NCBI RefSeq assembly: GCF_003148685.1
Contig: NZ_QGGR01000006.1
Coordinates: 310,001-374,000 of the forward strand
From: Actinoplanes xinjiangensis
Lineage (GTDB): Bacteria > Actinomycetota > Actinomycetes > Mycobacteriales > Micromonosporaceae
Length of the DNA stretch: 64,000 bases
Direction: 5' to 3'
The position numbers were made by a program, and so were the translations under genes. A model generated the notes under the pieces. The model was not told the DNA's origin and made no database searches. It saw only the letters and a program-made list of their open reading frames with translations. Shown in pieces: positions 40,559-48,841 of this stretch (positions are counted from its first letter, which is position 1; each line of letters starts with the position of its first letter).

Positions 40559-42193
40559 TCAGCCGGTCGTGTAGACGGCCCGGTCGAAGTCGGCGTAGCC
40601 GCCCTCGGCGCCCAGGTCCTGGACCCACAGGCCGACGAACGCGCCGGTGAAGCCCCAGGCCTCCGGTTCGCCGGGGACCATGGTCACGGCGTACTCGTCG
40701 GAGAGGGTGGTGGCGTCGAAGGTCCGGCCCAGCTCGTGCCAGGAGCCGGGCGTGGTCTGGTAGGCGAAGGTCAGCGCCGGCCCGTCGAGTCTGGCGCGCA
40801 ACCCCACCCGCCGTACGTCCAGGGGGATCCGCAGGCCCGGGGCGGCGGCGACGCGCCCGCTGTCGCAGCACAGCACGTCCAGCACCGGACGGCCGTCGTC
40901 GTCGGCGGTCATGTGCAGGTAGTACCAGTTGCGCGAGTTGTAGTAGGCGGTGATGCCCGCGAGCTGCCGGAAGTTGCGGGGCACGAACTCGACCGTCGCC
41001 TCGAAGGTGCAGCGGGAGTCGGTCACGCGGCGGGCCACCAGACTCGGCCGGTGCCGGGCCATCGGCGACTGCCCGCCCTGGATCCGCAGATACGACGGGC
41101 GGCTGGTCAGGTCGACCCAGTCCGGTGTGGCGGGGCGGCGCAGCGTCGACCAGTCGGGGCACAGCACCGGGGTGTCGAAATGGTCGTCGGCAAGGGACCC
41201 GATGGAGGCGGGCGAGGCCGGCGGCGGTGGCGCGGTGACACCGGCGGGCGCCGGGATCTCCTCGGCCGGAATGCCGTCCGGGACGCGCGGCCATCCGTCG
41301 GCCGGCCATTCGACCTTCTGCAGCGCGGTCTCGCGGCCGAGCACACACCGGCCGGACGGCGCGTACGGCCGGGCCACCAGGTGCGCCAGATACCACTCAC
41401 CGTCGGGCGTCTGTACGAGGCTGCCGTGCCCGGCCTTCTGCAGCGCCAGGTCGGGACGCCCGGCGGAGGTGAGCGTCGGCCCGGCCGGGTCCACCGTGTA
41501 GGGCCCGAACAGCCGCCGGGACCGGGCGACGGTGACCTGGTGCGTCAGCGTGGTGCCGCCCTCGGCGGTGACTAGGTAGTACCAGCCGTCCTTGCGGTAG
41601 ATGTTGGGTGCCTCGGTGAGGCCGGCGTCGGTGCCTTCGAAGATGACGTGCTCCGGCCCGACCAGCCGGCGTGTCCGATGGTCGTACCGCTGGATCGAGA
41701 TTCCCGCGAAGCGGTTGCGGCCGGGCCGCCAGTCGGCGCGCATCGACAGCATCCAGGTCGTGCCGTCCTCGTCGTGGAACAGTGACGCGTCGAAACCACG
41801 GCCGTGCAGCACCACCGGATCCGACCAGGGCCCGGCCATGCTCGGCGCGGTGACCAGGTAGTTCTGCGGATCCCAGTAGCCGCCGGCGAACGTGGCCACG
41901 TCGGTGTACAGCAGGTGGAACAGACCGTGCGCGTACGTCAGGTTGGGTGCCCAGACGCCGCACGAGTCGGCGGTCCCGGTGAGGTCGAGCAGCCGCCGTT
42001 CGGTGAGCACGCCGCCGAGCGGCCGCCAGTCGACGAGGTCGGTCGAGTGGTGGATCCGCACCCCGGGATACCACTCGAACGTCGACGTCGCGATGTAGTA
42101 GTCGGCGCCGACCCGCAGGATCGACGGATCCGGGTGGAAGCCCGGCAGCACCGGGTTACGGATCGTGGTGACGGCGGCCTTGGCGATCGTCAT
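40559..42193 (-). CDS. Cytoplasmic GH43 beta-xylosidase (XynB type)
   Basis: A 544-residue protein without a signal peptide. The GH43 propeller has the base in PGFHPDPSILRVGADYYIATS, the second Asp in GFDASLFHDEDGTTWML and the acid glutamate in GLTEAPNIYRKDGWYYL. From about residue 345 a beta-sandwich C-terminal domain (FATVEFVPRNF-like region, AGITAYYNSRNWYYLHM) matches XynB-type GH43 enzymes. It would cleave imported xylobiose and short xylo-oligosaccharides to xylose. The ATG has GAAAGG upstream. The secreted GH11 xylanase gene lies upstream on the same strand with a 68-base gap, so they may be co-transcribed. Confidence 0.93.
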   Translation of the reverse strand: MTIAKAAVTTIRNPVLPGFHPDPSILRVGADYYIATSTFEWYPGVRIHHSTDLVDWRPLGGVLTERRLLDLTGTADSCGVWAPNLTYAHGLFHLLYTDVATFAGGYWDPQNYLVTAPSMAGPWSDPVVLHGRGFDASLFHDEDGTTWMLSMRADWRPGRNRFAGISIQRYDHRTRRLVGPEHVIFEGTDAGLTEAPNIYRKDGWYYLVTAEGGTTLTHQVTVARSRRLFGPYTVDPAGPTLTSAGRPDLALQKAGHGSLVQTPDGEWYLAHLVARPYAPSGRCVLGRETALQKVEWPADGWPRVPDGIPAEEIPAPAGVTAPPPPASPASIGSLADDHFDTPVLCPDWSTLRRPATPDWVDLTSRPSYLRIQGGQSPMARHRPSLVARRVTDSRCTFEATVEFVPRNFRQLAGITAYYNSRNWYYLHMTADDDGRPVLDVLCCDSGRVAAAPGLRIPLDVRRVGLRARLDGPALTFAYQTTPGSWHELGRTFDATTLSDEYAVTMVPGEPEAWGFTGAFVGLWVQDLGAEGGYADFDRAVYTTG

Positions 42194-42261
42194 CGGGAAC
42201 CTTTCGCTGGAGGTGGCGCGGCAGCCGGGGCCGCCGCGCCACTGGAATGCGTTGCGCGGGG

Positions 42262-43278
42262 TCAGCCCGCTCGGCAGGTGATCGTCGGCCAGGTCCAGTT
42301 GCCGTTGGCCATGACGGTCACACCGAAGTTGTTGCCGCTGCCGTTCGGCCGTGCCGTCACCGCTCCGCTGCTGCCGCTGACCGCGGCGTTCCAGCTGTTC
42401 TGGATGCTCTGCCCACCGTTGAGGTTGAGCGTGACGGTCCAGTTGGTGGCGTTGCTGACCGCGACGTTGAGGTTGAACCGGTCACCGAACTGCTCACCGG
42501 CCGACAGGGTGGCGGTGCAGTTGCTGCCACCCGGCGTCGGGCTGGTCGGGTTCGTCGGGCCGGAGCCCTCGCGAACCGTGATGTCGGAGCTGCCCTGGCT
42601 CTGGTAGCCCTCGGTCGCCATGATCTGGTAGCTGTGGTTGGTGCCGAGGTTCAGCCCGGCCCGGGCCCACGCGTCGAAGTGGTTGGCCACGGTGATGGTG
42701 CCGGAGCTGCGCTTCTGCTGCCGGACGCTCCAGAACTGGTAGAACGTCTGGTTGCCGTCGATCGACGGGGCGTTGACCCGCTGGCTGCGCAGGATGTCGT
42801 ACGTGCCGCCGTCGGTGGTGACCGTACCCATCCGGGTGGCGCCGCTGCTCGGGTTGTAGCTGCCGAAGTTCTCGACGACGTAGTACTCGATCAGCGGGCT
42901 GCGCGTCCACCCGTACAGGGCGAGGTAGGTGTTGTTGTTGCCCGGGTTGTAGGAGCCCGAGTAGGTGACCGTCCGGCGGTTACCGGTGGCCCAGCCCTTG
43001 CCGCCGACCCAGTTGTTGGTACTGCGGTCCCAGCTGCTGGAGTAACGGCCGTCGGCACGCAGCGTCATGCTCGCGTTGCCGCTGTCCTTCCAGAACGAGA
43101 AGTAGTACCCGTTGTGGGTGCCGGTGGTGTTGGAGCTGACCGTCCGGTCGGCTTCGGCGTGCGCGGCGCCGGCGACCATCACACCGGAGACGGCCATCGC
43201 CGCGGCGCAGGCGGCGCCGAGGAGCATGCGGATGCGGCCACGTCTGTGGCGCTCGGGGCGGGGGAGTTCTGCGGTCAT
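42262..43278 (-). CDS. Secreted GH11 endo-1,4-beta-xylanase with CBM2-type module
   Basis: A 338-residue enzyme. The signal peptide ends near residue 42 (GAAHA-EA). The GH11 jelly-roll domain (about 43-238) contains NGYYFSFWKDSG and YLALYGWTRSPLIEYYVVENFG, with nucleophile E131. The acid/base E223 lies in SYQIMATEGYQSQGSSDI. A Thr/Pro linker leads to a short CBM2-like module (about 254-338; CTATLSAGEQFGDRFNLNVAVSN). AGGAGG upstream supports the ATG at 43278. It cuts xylan internally outside the cell, complementing the secreted GH10. Confidence 0.95.
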   Translation of the reverse strand: MTAELPRPERHRRGRIRMLLGAACAAAMAVSGVMVAGAAHAEADRTVSSNTTGTHNGYYFSFWKDSGNASMTLRADGRYSSSWDRSTNNWVGGKGWATGNRRTVTYSGSYNPGNNNTYLALYGWTRSPLIEYYVVENFGSYNPSSGATRMGTVTTDGGTYDILRSQRVNAPSIDGNQTFYQFWSVRQQKRSSGTITVANHFDAWARAGLNLGTNHSYQIMATEGYQSQGSSDITVREGSGPTNPTSPTPGGSNCTATLSAGEQFGDRFNLNVAVSNATNWTVTLNLNGGQSIQNSWNAAVSGSSGAVTARPNGSGNNFGVTVMANGNWTWPTITCRAG

Positions 43279-43614
43279 GGGAGTGCGCCTCCTGATGAAG
43301 GGCCGGGGAACGGTCCCACGGACACGGCGATCCACATCGGGGGAGGATGCCGTCCCGCGGGGCGGTGGTGACGGCCATCGAGGCCCGTCATTGCGGAGAT
43401 GGTGGCCCGCGGACCGCAGCCTTGTCAACAACTTACGGAAACCATGCGGAAATACCGAGAAAGATCTCCGCCCGCAAGACGACCGCATAAGCGCAGGTTA
43501 AAGCATCAAAAGACGGCAGTTGTACGCGCTACGCGCACCCCCGCGCGCAAGAGGTAGGCACATTGACCCCGAAAGTTACGAGAGTCGCTCGCCGGAAGGC
43601 TGGATCATGGAGCC
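43279..43614. other. Divergent promoter region of GH11 and acetyltransferase genes
   Basis: This 336-base region has no gene that I can support. It becomes AT-rich from about 43420. It contains a direct repeat of CGGAAA (around 43435 and 43446), and CGAAAGTTACG at 43570-43580, which resembles the CGAAA-type boxes of Streptomyces xylanase promoters. The assignment of either as an operator is tentative. Confidence 0.35.
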
Positions 43615-44238
43615 ATGACTGATCACGATGAGGTGCTGGACCGGATCGGGAGCGGCCTGCTCTACACCGAGTCCGAGGCGGCGTTCCGGAACCCGCAACG
43701 GCGCGCGGACCTGATCTTCGAGTACAACGGCACCCGTCCCGGTGACGACACGGCACGGCGGGCGCTGCTCGAGCGGATCCTGGGTTCGGTGGGCGCCCGG
43801 ACCGTGCTGCTCTCCCCGTTCCACGCGGGTTTCGGCAGCAACGTGCACATCGGCGACGACTTCTTCGGCAACGTCAACCTGACGTTCGTCGACGACGTCG
43901 AGATCCGCATCGGCGACGGCGTCATGATCGCCCCCGGCGTCACCCTGACCACCACCGGGCACCCGATCCACCCGGCCCTGCGGGAGAACTTCCGCCGCTT
44001 CTCCGAGCCGATCGTGATCGAGGACCGGGTGTGGATCGGCAGCAACGCCGTGGTCCTGCCCGGCGTGCGCATCGGCTACGGCTCGGTCATCGGCGCCGGC
44101 AGCGTGGTCAGCCGCGACATCCCGCCGATGTCGGTCGCCGTCGGTGTCCCGTGCCGGGTGGTCCGCCCGATCACCGACGACGACCTCACCACTGGTGTGC
44201 GGGCGGCCGCCCGCGGCGCCGGCCCCGATGGCGCGTAG
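43615..44238 (+). CDS. Maltose/galactoside O-acetyltransferase-like hexapeptide enzyme
   Basis: A 207-residue left-handed beta-helix acetyltransferase (Maa/LacA type). An N-terminal helical cap (ADLIFEYNGTRPGDD) is followed by hexapeptide turns: NVHIGDDFFGNVNLTFVDDVEIRIGDGVMIAPGVTL, the catalytic histidine in TTTGHPIHP, and IVIEDRVWIGSNAVVLPGVRIGYGSVIGAGSVVSRDIP. It transfers acetyl from acetyl-CoA to sugar hydroxyls. Position beside the xylan locus suggests detoxification or modification of sugars. The final 12 codons and stop lie within the first copy of a 58-base tandem repeat. Confidence 0.9.
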   Translation: MTDHDEVLDRIGSGLLYTESEAAFRNPQRRADLIFEYNGTRPGDDTARRALLERILGSVGARTVLLSPFHAGFGSNVHIGDDFFGNVNLTFVDDVEIRIGDGVMIAPGVTLTTTGHPIHPALRENFRRFSEPIVIEDRVWIGSNAVVLPGVRIGYGSVIGAGSVVSRDIPPMSVAVGVPCRVVRPITDDDLTTGVRAAARGAGPDGA

Positions 44239-44357
44239 GGGCACGGCGTCACGACCTCAGGCGGCCGCCCGCGGCGCCGGCTCCCATGACGCGTAGGGGC
44301 ACAGCGTCACGACCTCAGGCGGCCGCCCGCGGCGCCGGTCCCCGTAGCGCGTAGGCG
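44202..44357. repeat. 58-bp tandem repeat shared by the 3' ends of two convergent genes
   Basis: Units at 44202-44259 and 44260-44317 are 54 of 58 identical; a third partial unit begins at 44318. Unit 1 contains the last codons and TAG of the acetyltransferase, and unit 3 encodes the last codons of the convergent permease on the other strand. Unit 2 repeats both ends, including both stop codons. Confidence 0.92.
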
Positions 44358-44908
44358 CCCAGCCCCACGACGGCGACGACGGCCGCCGTGACGGCCGCGG
44401 CCCGGCTGTCGTGGGGCTGCGACTGCCAGGTCAGTACCTGACCGGCCACCGCCGTGCCGCCGAACGGGAACAGCGCGGCCGGCAGCGTCCAGCTCAAGGG
44501 CAGGAACCAGGACCGTCCCGCACCGAGCACGGCCGCGCCCAGGGCCGCCAGCCCGAGCAGACCCGCGGCATCGCGCAGCACCAGCACCGCCGGCCCGAAC
44601 CGGGCGGCGGTCACCAGCGTCACCAGGACCAGCGCGAGGATCACGGCCAGGCCGGCGAGCAGATGCGCGGCCCGGCGCGGCGGCCATCGCAGCGAGGAGG
44701 TCCGCTCCAGCGCGTCGTCGGCGCCGCCGAACGTGGGTGCCAGCGCGGAGACCAGCAGCAGCACGAGCAGGACGACCATCGTCAGGTCGGCGTCCCGGCT
44801 CTCCGCGAAGGCCGCCACCACCGTCCACATCAGCACGGTCACACCGGCGGCCGTGGCCAGCGCCACCGGAACCCGCCGCGAGCGCAGGTGCAGGACCAGG
44901 AACCTCAC
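44315..44908 (-). CDS. ABC-exporter-associated membrane protein
   Basis: A 197-residue protein with about six hydrophobic helices (VPVALATAAGVTVLMWTVVAAF; LTMVVLLVLLLVSALAPTF; AHLLAGLAVILALVLVTLVTA; GLLGLAALGAAVLGAG; AAAVTAAVVAVVGLGAYAL). It looks like a permease half-subunit of an ABC-2-type exporter without a recognisable signature. The GTG start overlaps the preceding permease stop (GTGA), so it is the last gene of the ABC cassette. Its 3' end is embedded in the 58-base repeat. Confidence 0.7.
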   Translation of the reverse strand: MRFLVLHLRSRRVPVALATAAGVTVLMWTVVAAFAESRDADLTMVVLLVLLLVSALAPTFGGADDALERTSSLRWPPRRAAHLLAGLAVILALVLVTLVTAARFGPAVLVLRDAAGLLGLAALGAAVLGAGRSWFLPLSWTLPAALFPFGGTAVAGQVLTWQSQPHDSRAAAVTAAVVAVVGLGAYALRGPAPRAAA

Positions 44909-46245
44909 CGGGTGCCCCCGTCGAGCAGACCGGTCATGCCGGTGCACTCCAGGGCGGCCTTGCGGACCGCGGCCACCCGGGCCAGCGCCTCCGCCTCCGG
45001 CAGTTGCCGCAGACCCTCCCAGAGCACGGTCGCCTCGGCGTCGTAGTCGGGGACGGGCGGCCCGCCCGGCTCCCGCACCAGCGGGGATTCCTGCGGGTCA
45101 CGGGCCGGTGGACGGCCGGCCAGGTAGGCGCCCACCGCCCGCGCGACCGGTACGTCGTACCCCTCGGGGCAGGCGGCGGCATCGGCACCGGCGGCCTGCA
45201 ACAGCCGGGGCAGCAGATGATCGGGGTCGGCGAGGTGACCGTCGCCGCCGACCTCCAGCCGGAACACGACGGTGTCCGGACCGGGCAGCGGATTGTCGTC
45301 GTCGAGGTAGTCGTTGGTGTCCTCCTGCACCGCAGTCGGCGGGTCCGGGAGTCGCGCCAGGAGCGTGAGCGCCTGCCGGGCATGCGGGGTGACCTCGGGC
45401 AACAGTCCGGCGTGCACCCGGCCGACGCAGACCCGGGGCGCGTCACCGGTGCACACCAGCTGCTGCGCGACCGGGTCGAAGACGATGTTGTCGTGGTCGC
45501 GCGGCATCACCGCGACACTGAGCACCAGTCCCAGCACGACCGGGACCAGCGCCACCGCACGCGTACGCCACCGGCCCGCCGCCAGCAGAATCGCACCGGC
45601 CACCGCGAGGGCGGCCGCGAGGATCGCCTGCGCCGCGCTGGCCCGGCCCGGCACGGTCTGGAACTCGCTGAACGGGCTCATGCCCCACGACGGCGAGGCG
45701 AGCGCCGACTGCCACTCCTGCCGGAACGCCGCCGGCCCGGCGACGATGGCCAGCAGGCCGATCACCGCGAGTACCGGGGCGGTGGCCGGGTTCGGCAGCA
45801 GACGCCCCACGGCCAGCCCGATCCAGGCCGCCGCGATCACCGCCAGCACCCCGACCGCGGCGACCGCGACCGCCGCGCCGGGCAGATAGCGGGCGGTCCC
45901 GGCGATCCACGGTGCGGTCACCGCCAGCACCCCCAGGTAGCCGCCGGTCACCGCGAGGCCGACCGCCGCGAGCGTCGACAGCACCCGCTGGTGGCGCGGG
46001 CGGGGGGTGCCGGCGAACAGTTCCGCCACCTTCGCCCGGTGCTCCTGGCGGGCCAGCCAGGCACCGGCGGCCAGCGCTGCCGGGCACATCAGCATGAGGT
46101 ATTCGCGCAGGCTCATGGCCAGGGAGATCCAGCCGCCCGACCACGCCACCGTGCGGGAGTAGAGCCCGGCCGTACCGGCCAGCAGGACCAGCACGGCACC
46201 CGGCAGGCCGAAACGGCGCAACTGGATCGTCAGGACGCGGTTCAC
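44905..46245 (-). CDS. ABC transporter permease with large extracytoplasmic/C-terminal domain
   Basis: A 446-residue protein. Six to seven helices in the first 260 residues (for example PGAVLVLLAGTAGLYS, VLSTLAAVGLAVTGGYLGVLAV, AVAVAAVGVLAVIAAAWIGLAV, AVALVPVVLGLVLSVAVM) are followed by a soluble domain of about 180 residues rich in acidic and proline residues. The pattern fits ABC-2-type permeases that accompany a single ATPase. GTG start and GTGA overlap with the ATPase gene show coupling. The substrate is unknown. Confidence 0.75.
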   Translation of the reverse strand: MNRVLTIQLRRFGLPGAVLVLLAGTAGLYSRTVAWSGGWISLAMSLREYLMLMCPAALAAGAWLARQEHRAKVAELFAGTPRPRHQRVLSTLAAVGLAVTGGYLGVLAVTAPWIAGTARYLPGAAVAVAAVGVLAVIAAAWIGLAVGRLLPNPATAPVLAVIGLLAIVAGPAAFRQEWQSALASPSWGMSPFSEFQTVPGRASAAQAILAAALAVAGAILLAAGRWRTRAVALVPVVLGLVLSVAVMPRDHDNIVFDPVAQQLVCTGDAPRVCVGRVHAGLLPEVTPHARQALTLLARLPDPPTAVQEDTNDYLDDDNPLPGPDTVVFRLEVGGDGHLADPDHLLPRLLQAAGADAAACPEGYDVPVARAVGAYLAGRPPARDPQESPLVREPGGPPVPDYDAEATVLWEGLRQLPEAEALARVAAVRKAALECTGMTGLLDGGTR

Positions 46246-47039
46246 GCGGCACCCGCGCGGTGGCGGCGCAGCAGGGCCGAGTAGCCGCGCTCGGCCGGGC
46301 TGTACCCGGCGTCACCCTGATCCCCGTGCGCGATCAGCTCGTCCGGACTGCCCTGGAACACCAGCCTGCCCTCGTTGACCAGGACGACGTCGGTGCACGC
46401 CGCGACCACGTCCTCGACCAGGTGGGTGGAGACCAGCACACAGCTGTCGACGCCGATGTCCAGCAGCAGCTCACGGAAGTCCAGGCGCTGCTCCGGGTCG
46501 AGGCCCACGGTCGGCTCGTCGAGCAGCAGCACCTGCGGGTCGTTCACGATGGCCTGCGCGATCCCGGCCCGGCGCACCATGCCGCCGGACAGCGTCTTCA
46601 TCCGCGCGTCCGCCTTCGCGGTGAGCCCCACCCGTTCGATCGCCCGCTGTGCCGCCGCCGGGATCGCCGCCTTCGGCATCTCCTTGAGCCAGGCCATGTA
46701 CTCGACGAACTCCCGCACCGTGAACCGCGGGTAGAACCCGAAGTCCTGCGGCAGGTAACCCAGCCCGCGCCGCACCCGCCGCAGGTCACCCCGCCCGCTG
46801 ACCGGTTCACCCAGCAGGGTCAGTTCGCCGCCGGCCGGCCTCAGCACGGTGGCCAGCGCGCGCATCAGGGTCGTCTTGCCCGCGCCGTTCGGGCCCAGCA
46901 GACCGTGCACCCCCGTGTGCAACCGCAGGTCCAGCCCGGCGACGGCCAGGTGCCGGCCGGCCCGCACCGTCAACTGCTCGGCGTGCACGGCCCACGCGTA
47001 GGTGGCCGGTGCCGTCTCGGCCGTACTCATCGTCCGCAT
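46242..47039 (-). CDS. ABC transporter ATP-binding protein (ABC-2 exporter type)
   Basis: A 265-residue ATPase: Walker A GPNGAGKTTLMRA, Q-loop LGYLPQDFGFYPRFTV, signature TLSGGMVRRAGIAQA, Walker B VLLLDEPTVGLDPEQ, switch histidine VSTHLVEDV. It belongs to the drug/bacteriocin-export (CcmA/NatA-like) group. The ATG at 47039 with GGGAG upstream is preferred over an ATG at 47030. The open frame continues further upstream only through the tandem-repeat region and is not coding. It lies downstream of the sigma/anti-sigma pair and may be part of its regulon. Confidence 0.9.
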   Translation of the reverse strand: MRTMSTAETAPATYAWAVHAEQLTVRAGRHLAVAGLDLRLHTGVHGLLGPNGAGKTTLMRALATVLRPAGGELTLLGEPVSGRGDLRRVRRGLGYLPQDFGFYPRFTVREFVEYMAWLKEMPKAAIPAAAQRAIERVGLTAKADARMKTLSGGMVRRAGIAQAIVNDPQVLLLDEPTVGLDPEQRLDFRELLLDIGVDSCVLVSTHLVEDVVAACTDVVLVNEGRLVFQGSPDELIAHGDQGDAGYSPAERGYSALLRRHRAGAA

Positions 47040-47050
47040 GTCACTCCCTG

Positions 47051-47228
47051 TGTCTGTTGCCGCTGATGAGGCGGCGGGCCGCCGGAGTCCGGCGACGGTT
47101 CGGTCTGTTGCCGCCGATGCGGCTTGTCTGTTGCCGCGGCGGAACCCGCCGGAGGTCCGGCGATGCGGCTTGTCTGTTGCCGTGGCGGTACTCGCCGGTG
47201 TCCCGGCGATCAGGCTGGTCAGTTGCCG
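47051..47228. repeat. Degenerate tandem repeat array between anti-sigma and ABC genes
   Basis: The core GTCTGTTGCCG (or GTCAGTTGCCG) occurs at 47051-47062, 47103-47113, 47126-47136, 47172-47182 and 47218-47228. The last two full units are 46 bases long. Read on the minus strand each unit begins with CGGCAAC, the terminal codons of the anti-sigma gene; the most distant unit repeats about 24 bases of that gene's 3' end with the stop changed to AGA. Units contain GC-rich inverted repeats. Confidence 0.8.
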
Positions 47229-48022
47229 CTGGTGAGGCGGCGGAACAGGTCGGCGCGGGCGACGGCGAAGCCGGCCATCGCCACGGCGGCGACCGCCCAG
47301 ACCGCGGCCCCGCCGGGGTGCAGCACGACGGGCAGCTCCGCCGTCGCCAGGCTGGGCACCACGACGGCCAGCGCCCACACCGCGGCCAGCCCGGCCGCCG
47401 CACGGCGCACCCCGATCAGGGCGCCCAGCGCGATCGACGCCGCGGTGAACGCCAGGCACGGCGTGAGCAGCAGTGCGAGCGGCGCCCCGGTTCGGGCGCC
47501 GGCCAGCGTGAGCAGCGGGATCACCACGGCCAGCACCACGGCGGTGCGGCGCAGCAGCATGCCGAGTCCCGCGGCCGGGGTGCCGGCGACGAGTTCCCAG
47601 GCCGGGTCGGTGCGCCGGTTCCACGACACCGCCACGCCGGGTAGCGGCGCCACCGGCGCGAGCAGCAGCACCAGCGACGGCAGTTCGGGATTCACGGCGT
47701 GCAGCAGAGCGGCGCAACCCAGCACGGCCGCCGTCATCGTCAGCCACGGCGCCAGGGTCACCGCGAGCCAGCGGCGGCTCACCGCCGACCAGATCCGGCG
47801 ACGCGGTACGGGCGGGGGCCCCGCCCCGATACCCCGGTCGATACCGGCGGTGACCAGGTCGAGCAGGGCACGGGTGTCCTCGGGCACGTGACCGGCGAGC
47901 TGCGCCCGGCAGTCCGCGCACGCCTCCAGGTGGGACTCCACCGACCACACGCTCGCCTCGTCGAGGCCGGGGTCGCCGTCGGCGTACCGGGCCAGCACGG
48001 CCAGATCAGGGTGCATGCTCAT
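47219..48022 (-). CDS. Zinc-finger anti-sigma-like membrane protein
   Basis: A 267-residue protein. The cytoplasmic N-terminus has the ZAS motif SVESHLEACADCRAQL (His-x3-Cys-x2-Cys), typical of anti-sigma factors. About six hydrophobic helices then follow from residue 85 on (WLTMTAAVLGCAALLHAV; LVLLLAPVAPLPGVAV; VLAVVIPLLTLAG; LALLLTPCLAFTAASIALGALI; GLAAVWALAVVVPSL; AVWAVAAVAMAGFAV). The polytopic C-terminus is unusual compared with single-pass ZAS proteins. Its ATG overlaps the sigma factor stop (ATGA), which marks it as the cognate regulator. It probably holds the sigma factor at the membrane. Confidence 0.85.
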   Translation of the reverse strand: MSMHPDLAVLARYADGDPGLDEASVWSVESHLEACADCRAQLAGHVPEDTRALLDLVTAGIDRGIGAGPPPVPRRRIWSAVSRRWLAVTLAPWLTMTAAVLGCAALLHAVNPELPSLVLLLAPVAPLPGVAVSWNRRTDPAWELVAGTPAAGLGMLLRRTAVVLAVVIPLLTLAGARTGAPLALLLTPCLAFTAASIALGALIGVRRAAAGLAAVWALAVVVPSLATAELPVVLHPGGAAVWAVAAVAMAGFAVARADLFRRLTSGN

Positions 48023-48570
48023 GACAGCGCCTCCCGCAGCGCGATCCGGGCCCGCCGGGCGCGGGACTTCACGGTGCCCTCCGGCACGTTCAACAGCAGC
48101 GCGGTGTCCCGCGCGGACAGCCCGTCGAGCACCATCGCGCGCAGCACCTGCCGTACCTCCGGCGGCAGCCGCAGCAGTGCCTGCTCCAGGTCCTGGCCGA
48201 CACGGCCGGCCATCACCTCGTCCTCGGCGGCCGGCGCGACGGTCTCGGCGGTCGGCACCGGCGGCACCTGCGCCAGCCGGGCCCGGCGCCGGAACGCGTC
48301 GACCATCCGGTTCGCGGCGATCGTCCACAGCCAGCCCACGGCGCTGCCCCGGGCGGTGGAGCCGGCGAAGCTGCCGGCCGCCCGCCACACCGCGAGGTAC
48401 GTCTCCTGCATCACGTCGGCCACCACGTCGGCGTCCGCGCACCGCCGGCGCAGCCGGACGGCGAGCCACGGCGACGTCCGCCGATACAGCTCGTCGAACG
48501 CACGCCGGTCCCCGGCGGCGGTGCGGCGCACGAGTTCTTCCTCGTCAACCGCGTCCAGACTGTCTCTCAC
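48019..48570 (-). CDS. ECF-type RNA polymerase sigma factor
   Basis: A 183-residue ECF sigma factor. Region 2 is FDELYRRTSPWLAVRLRRRCADADVVADVMQETYLAVWRAAGSF, continuing to GWLWTIAANRMVDAFRRRAR. A short linker leads to region 4 (LPPEVRQVLRAMVLDGLSARDTALLLNVPEGTVKSRARRARIALREAL). The GTG start at 48570 has only a weak GGGC upstream. It heads a minus-strand operon with its membrane anti-sigma partner, followed by ABC exporter genes that may be targets. The signal sensed is unknown. Confidence 0.92.
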   Translation of the reverse strand: MRDSLDAVDEEELVRRTAAGDRRAFDELYRRTSPWLAVRLRRRCADADVVADVMQETYLAVWRAAGSFAGSTARGSAVGWLWTIAANRMVDAFRRRARLAQVPPVPTAETVAPAAEDEVMAGRVGQDLEQALLRLPPEVRQVLRAMVLDGLSARDTALLLNVPEGTVKSRARRARIALREALS

Positions 48571-48720
48571 GCCCTGATAGACGACCGCGGCACCCCGATC
48601 GGATCTTTCCTGACTGTGATCCAGGCCACTGGTTGGCCGGCCGTGCCGGTCCGGGCTGCCGCGAGCGGCGGCCGAGGGTCGCGATTCGCCGGGCGAGACG
48701 GGCGCTACCGGTGTCAGCGG

Positions 48721-48809
48721 GTCCGGATCGTGCTTCGGCCGACGAGAGCGCTGCCCGCGTCGGTAGGTGCGGATTGTGGCTCGCGCGGGGTCGGTGGGTG
48801 CGGATCGTG
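48721..48809. repeat. Imperfect repeats downstream of the LysR gene
   Basis: GTCCGGATCGTG (48721-48732), GTGCGGATTGTG (48767-48778) and GTGCGGATCGTG (48798-48809) recur in the 271-base gap between sigma factor and LysR genes. The gap also repeats CGGTGTCAGC near 48710 and at the LysR 3' end (about 48837-48846). No gene is supported here. Confidence 0.55.
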
Positions 48810-48841
48810 ATCGGGCCGGCGGGAGCGGTGCGCCGCCGGTG

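Noticed and set aside
47040..47218. N-terminal extension of the ABC ATPase through the repeat array
   Set aside because: The frame is open by chance in GC-rich repeats; the ATG at 47039 has a ribosome site and matches family length.
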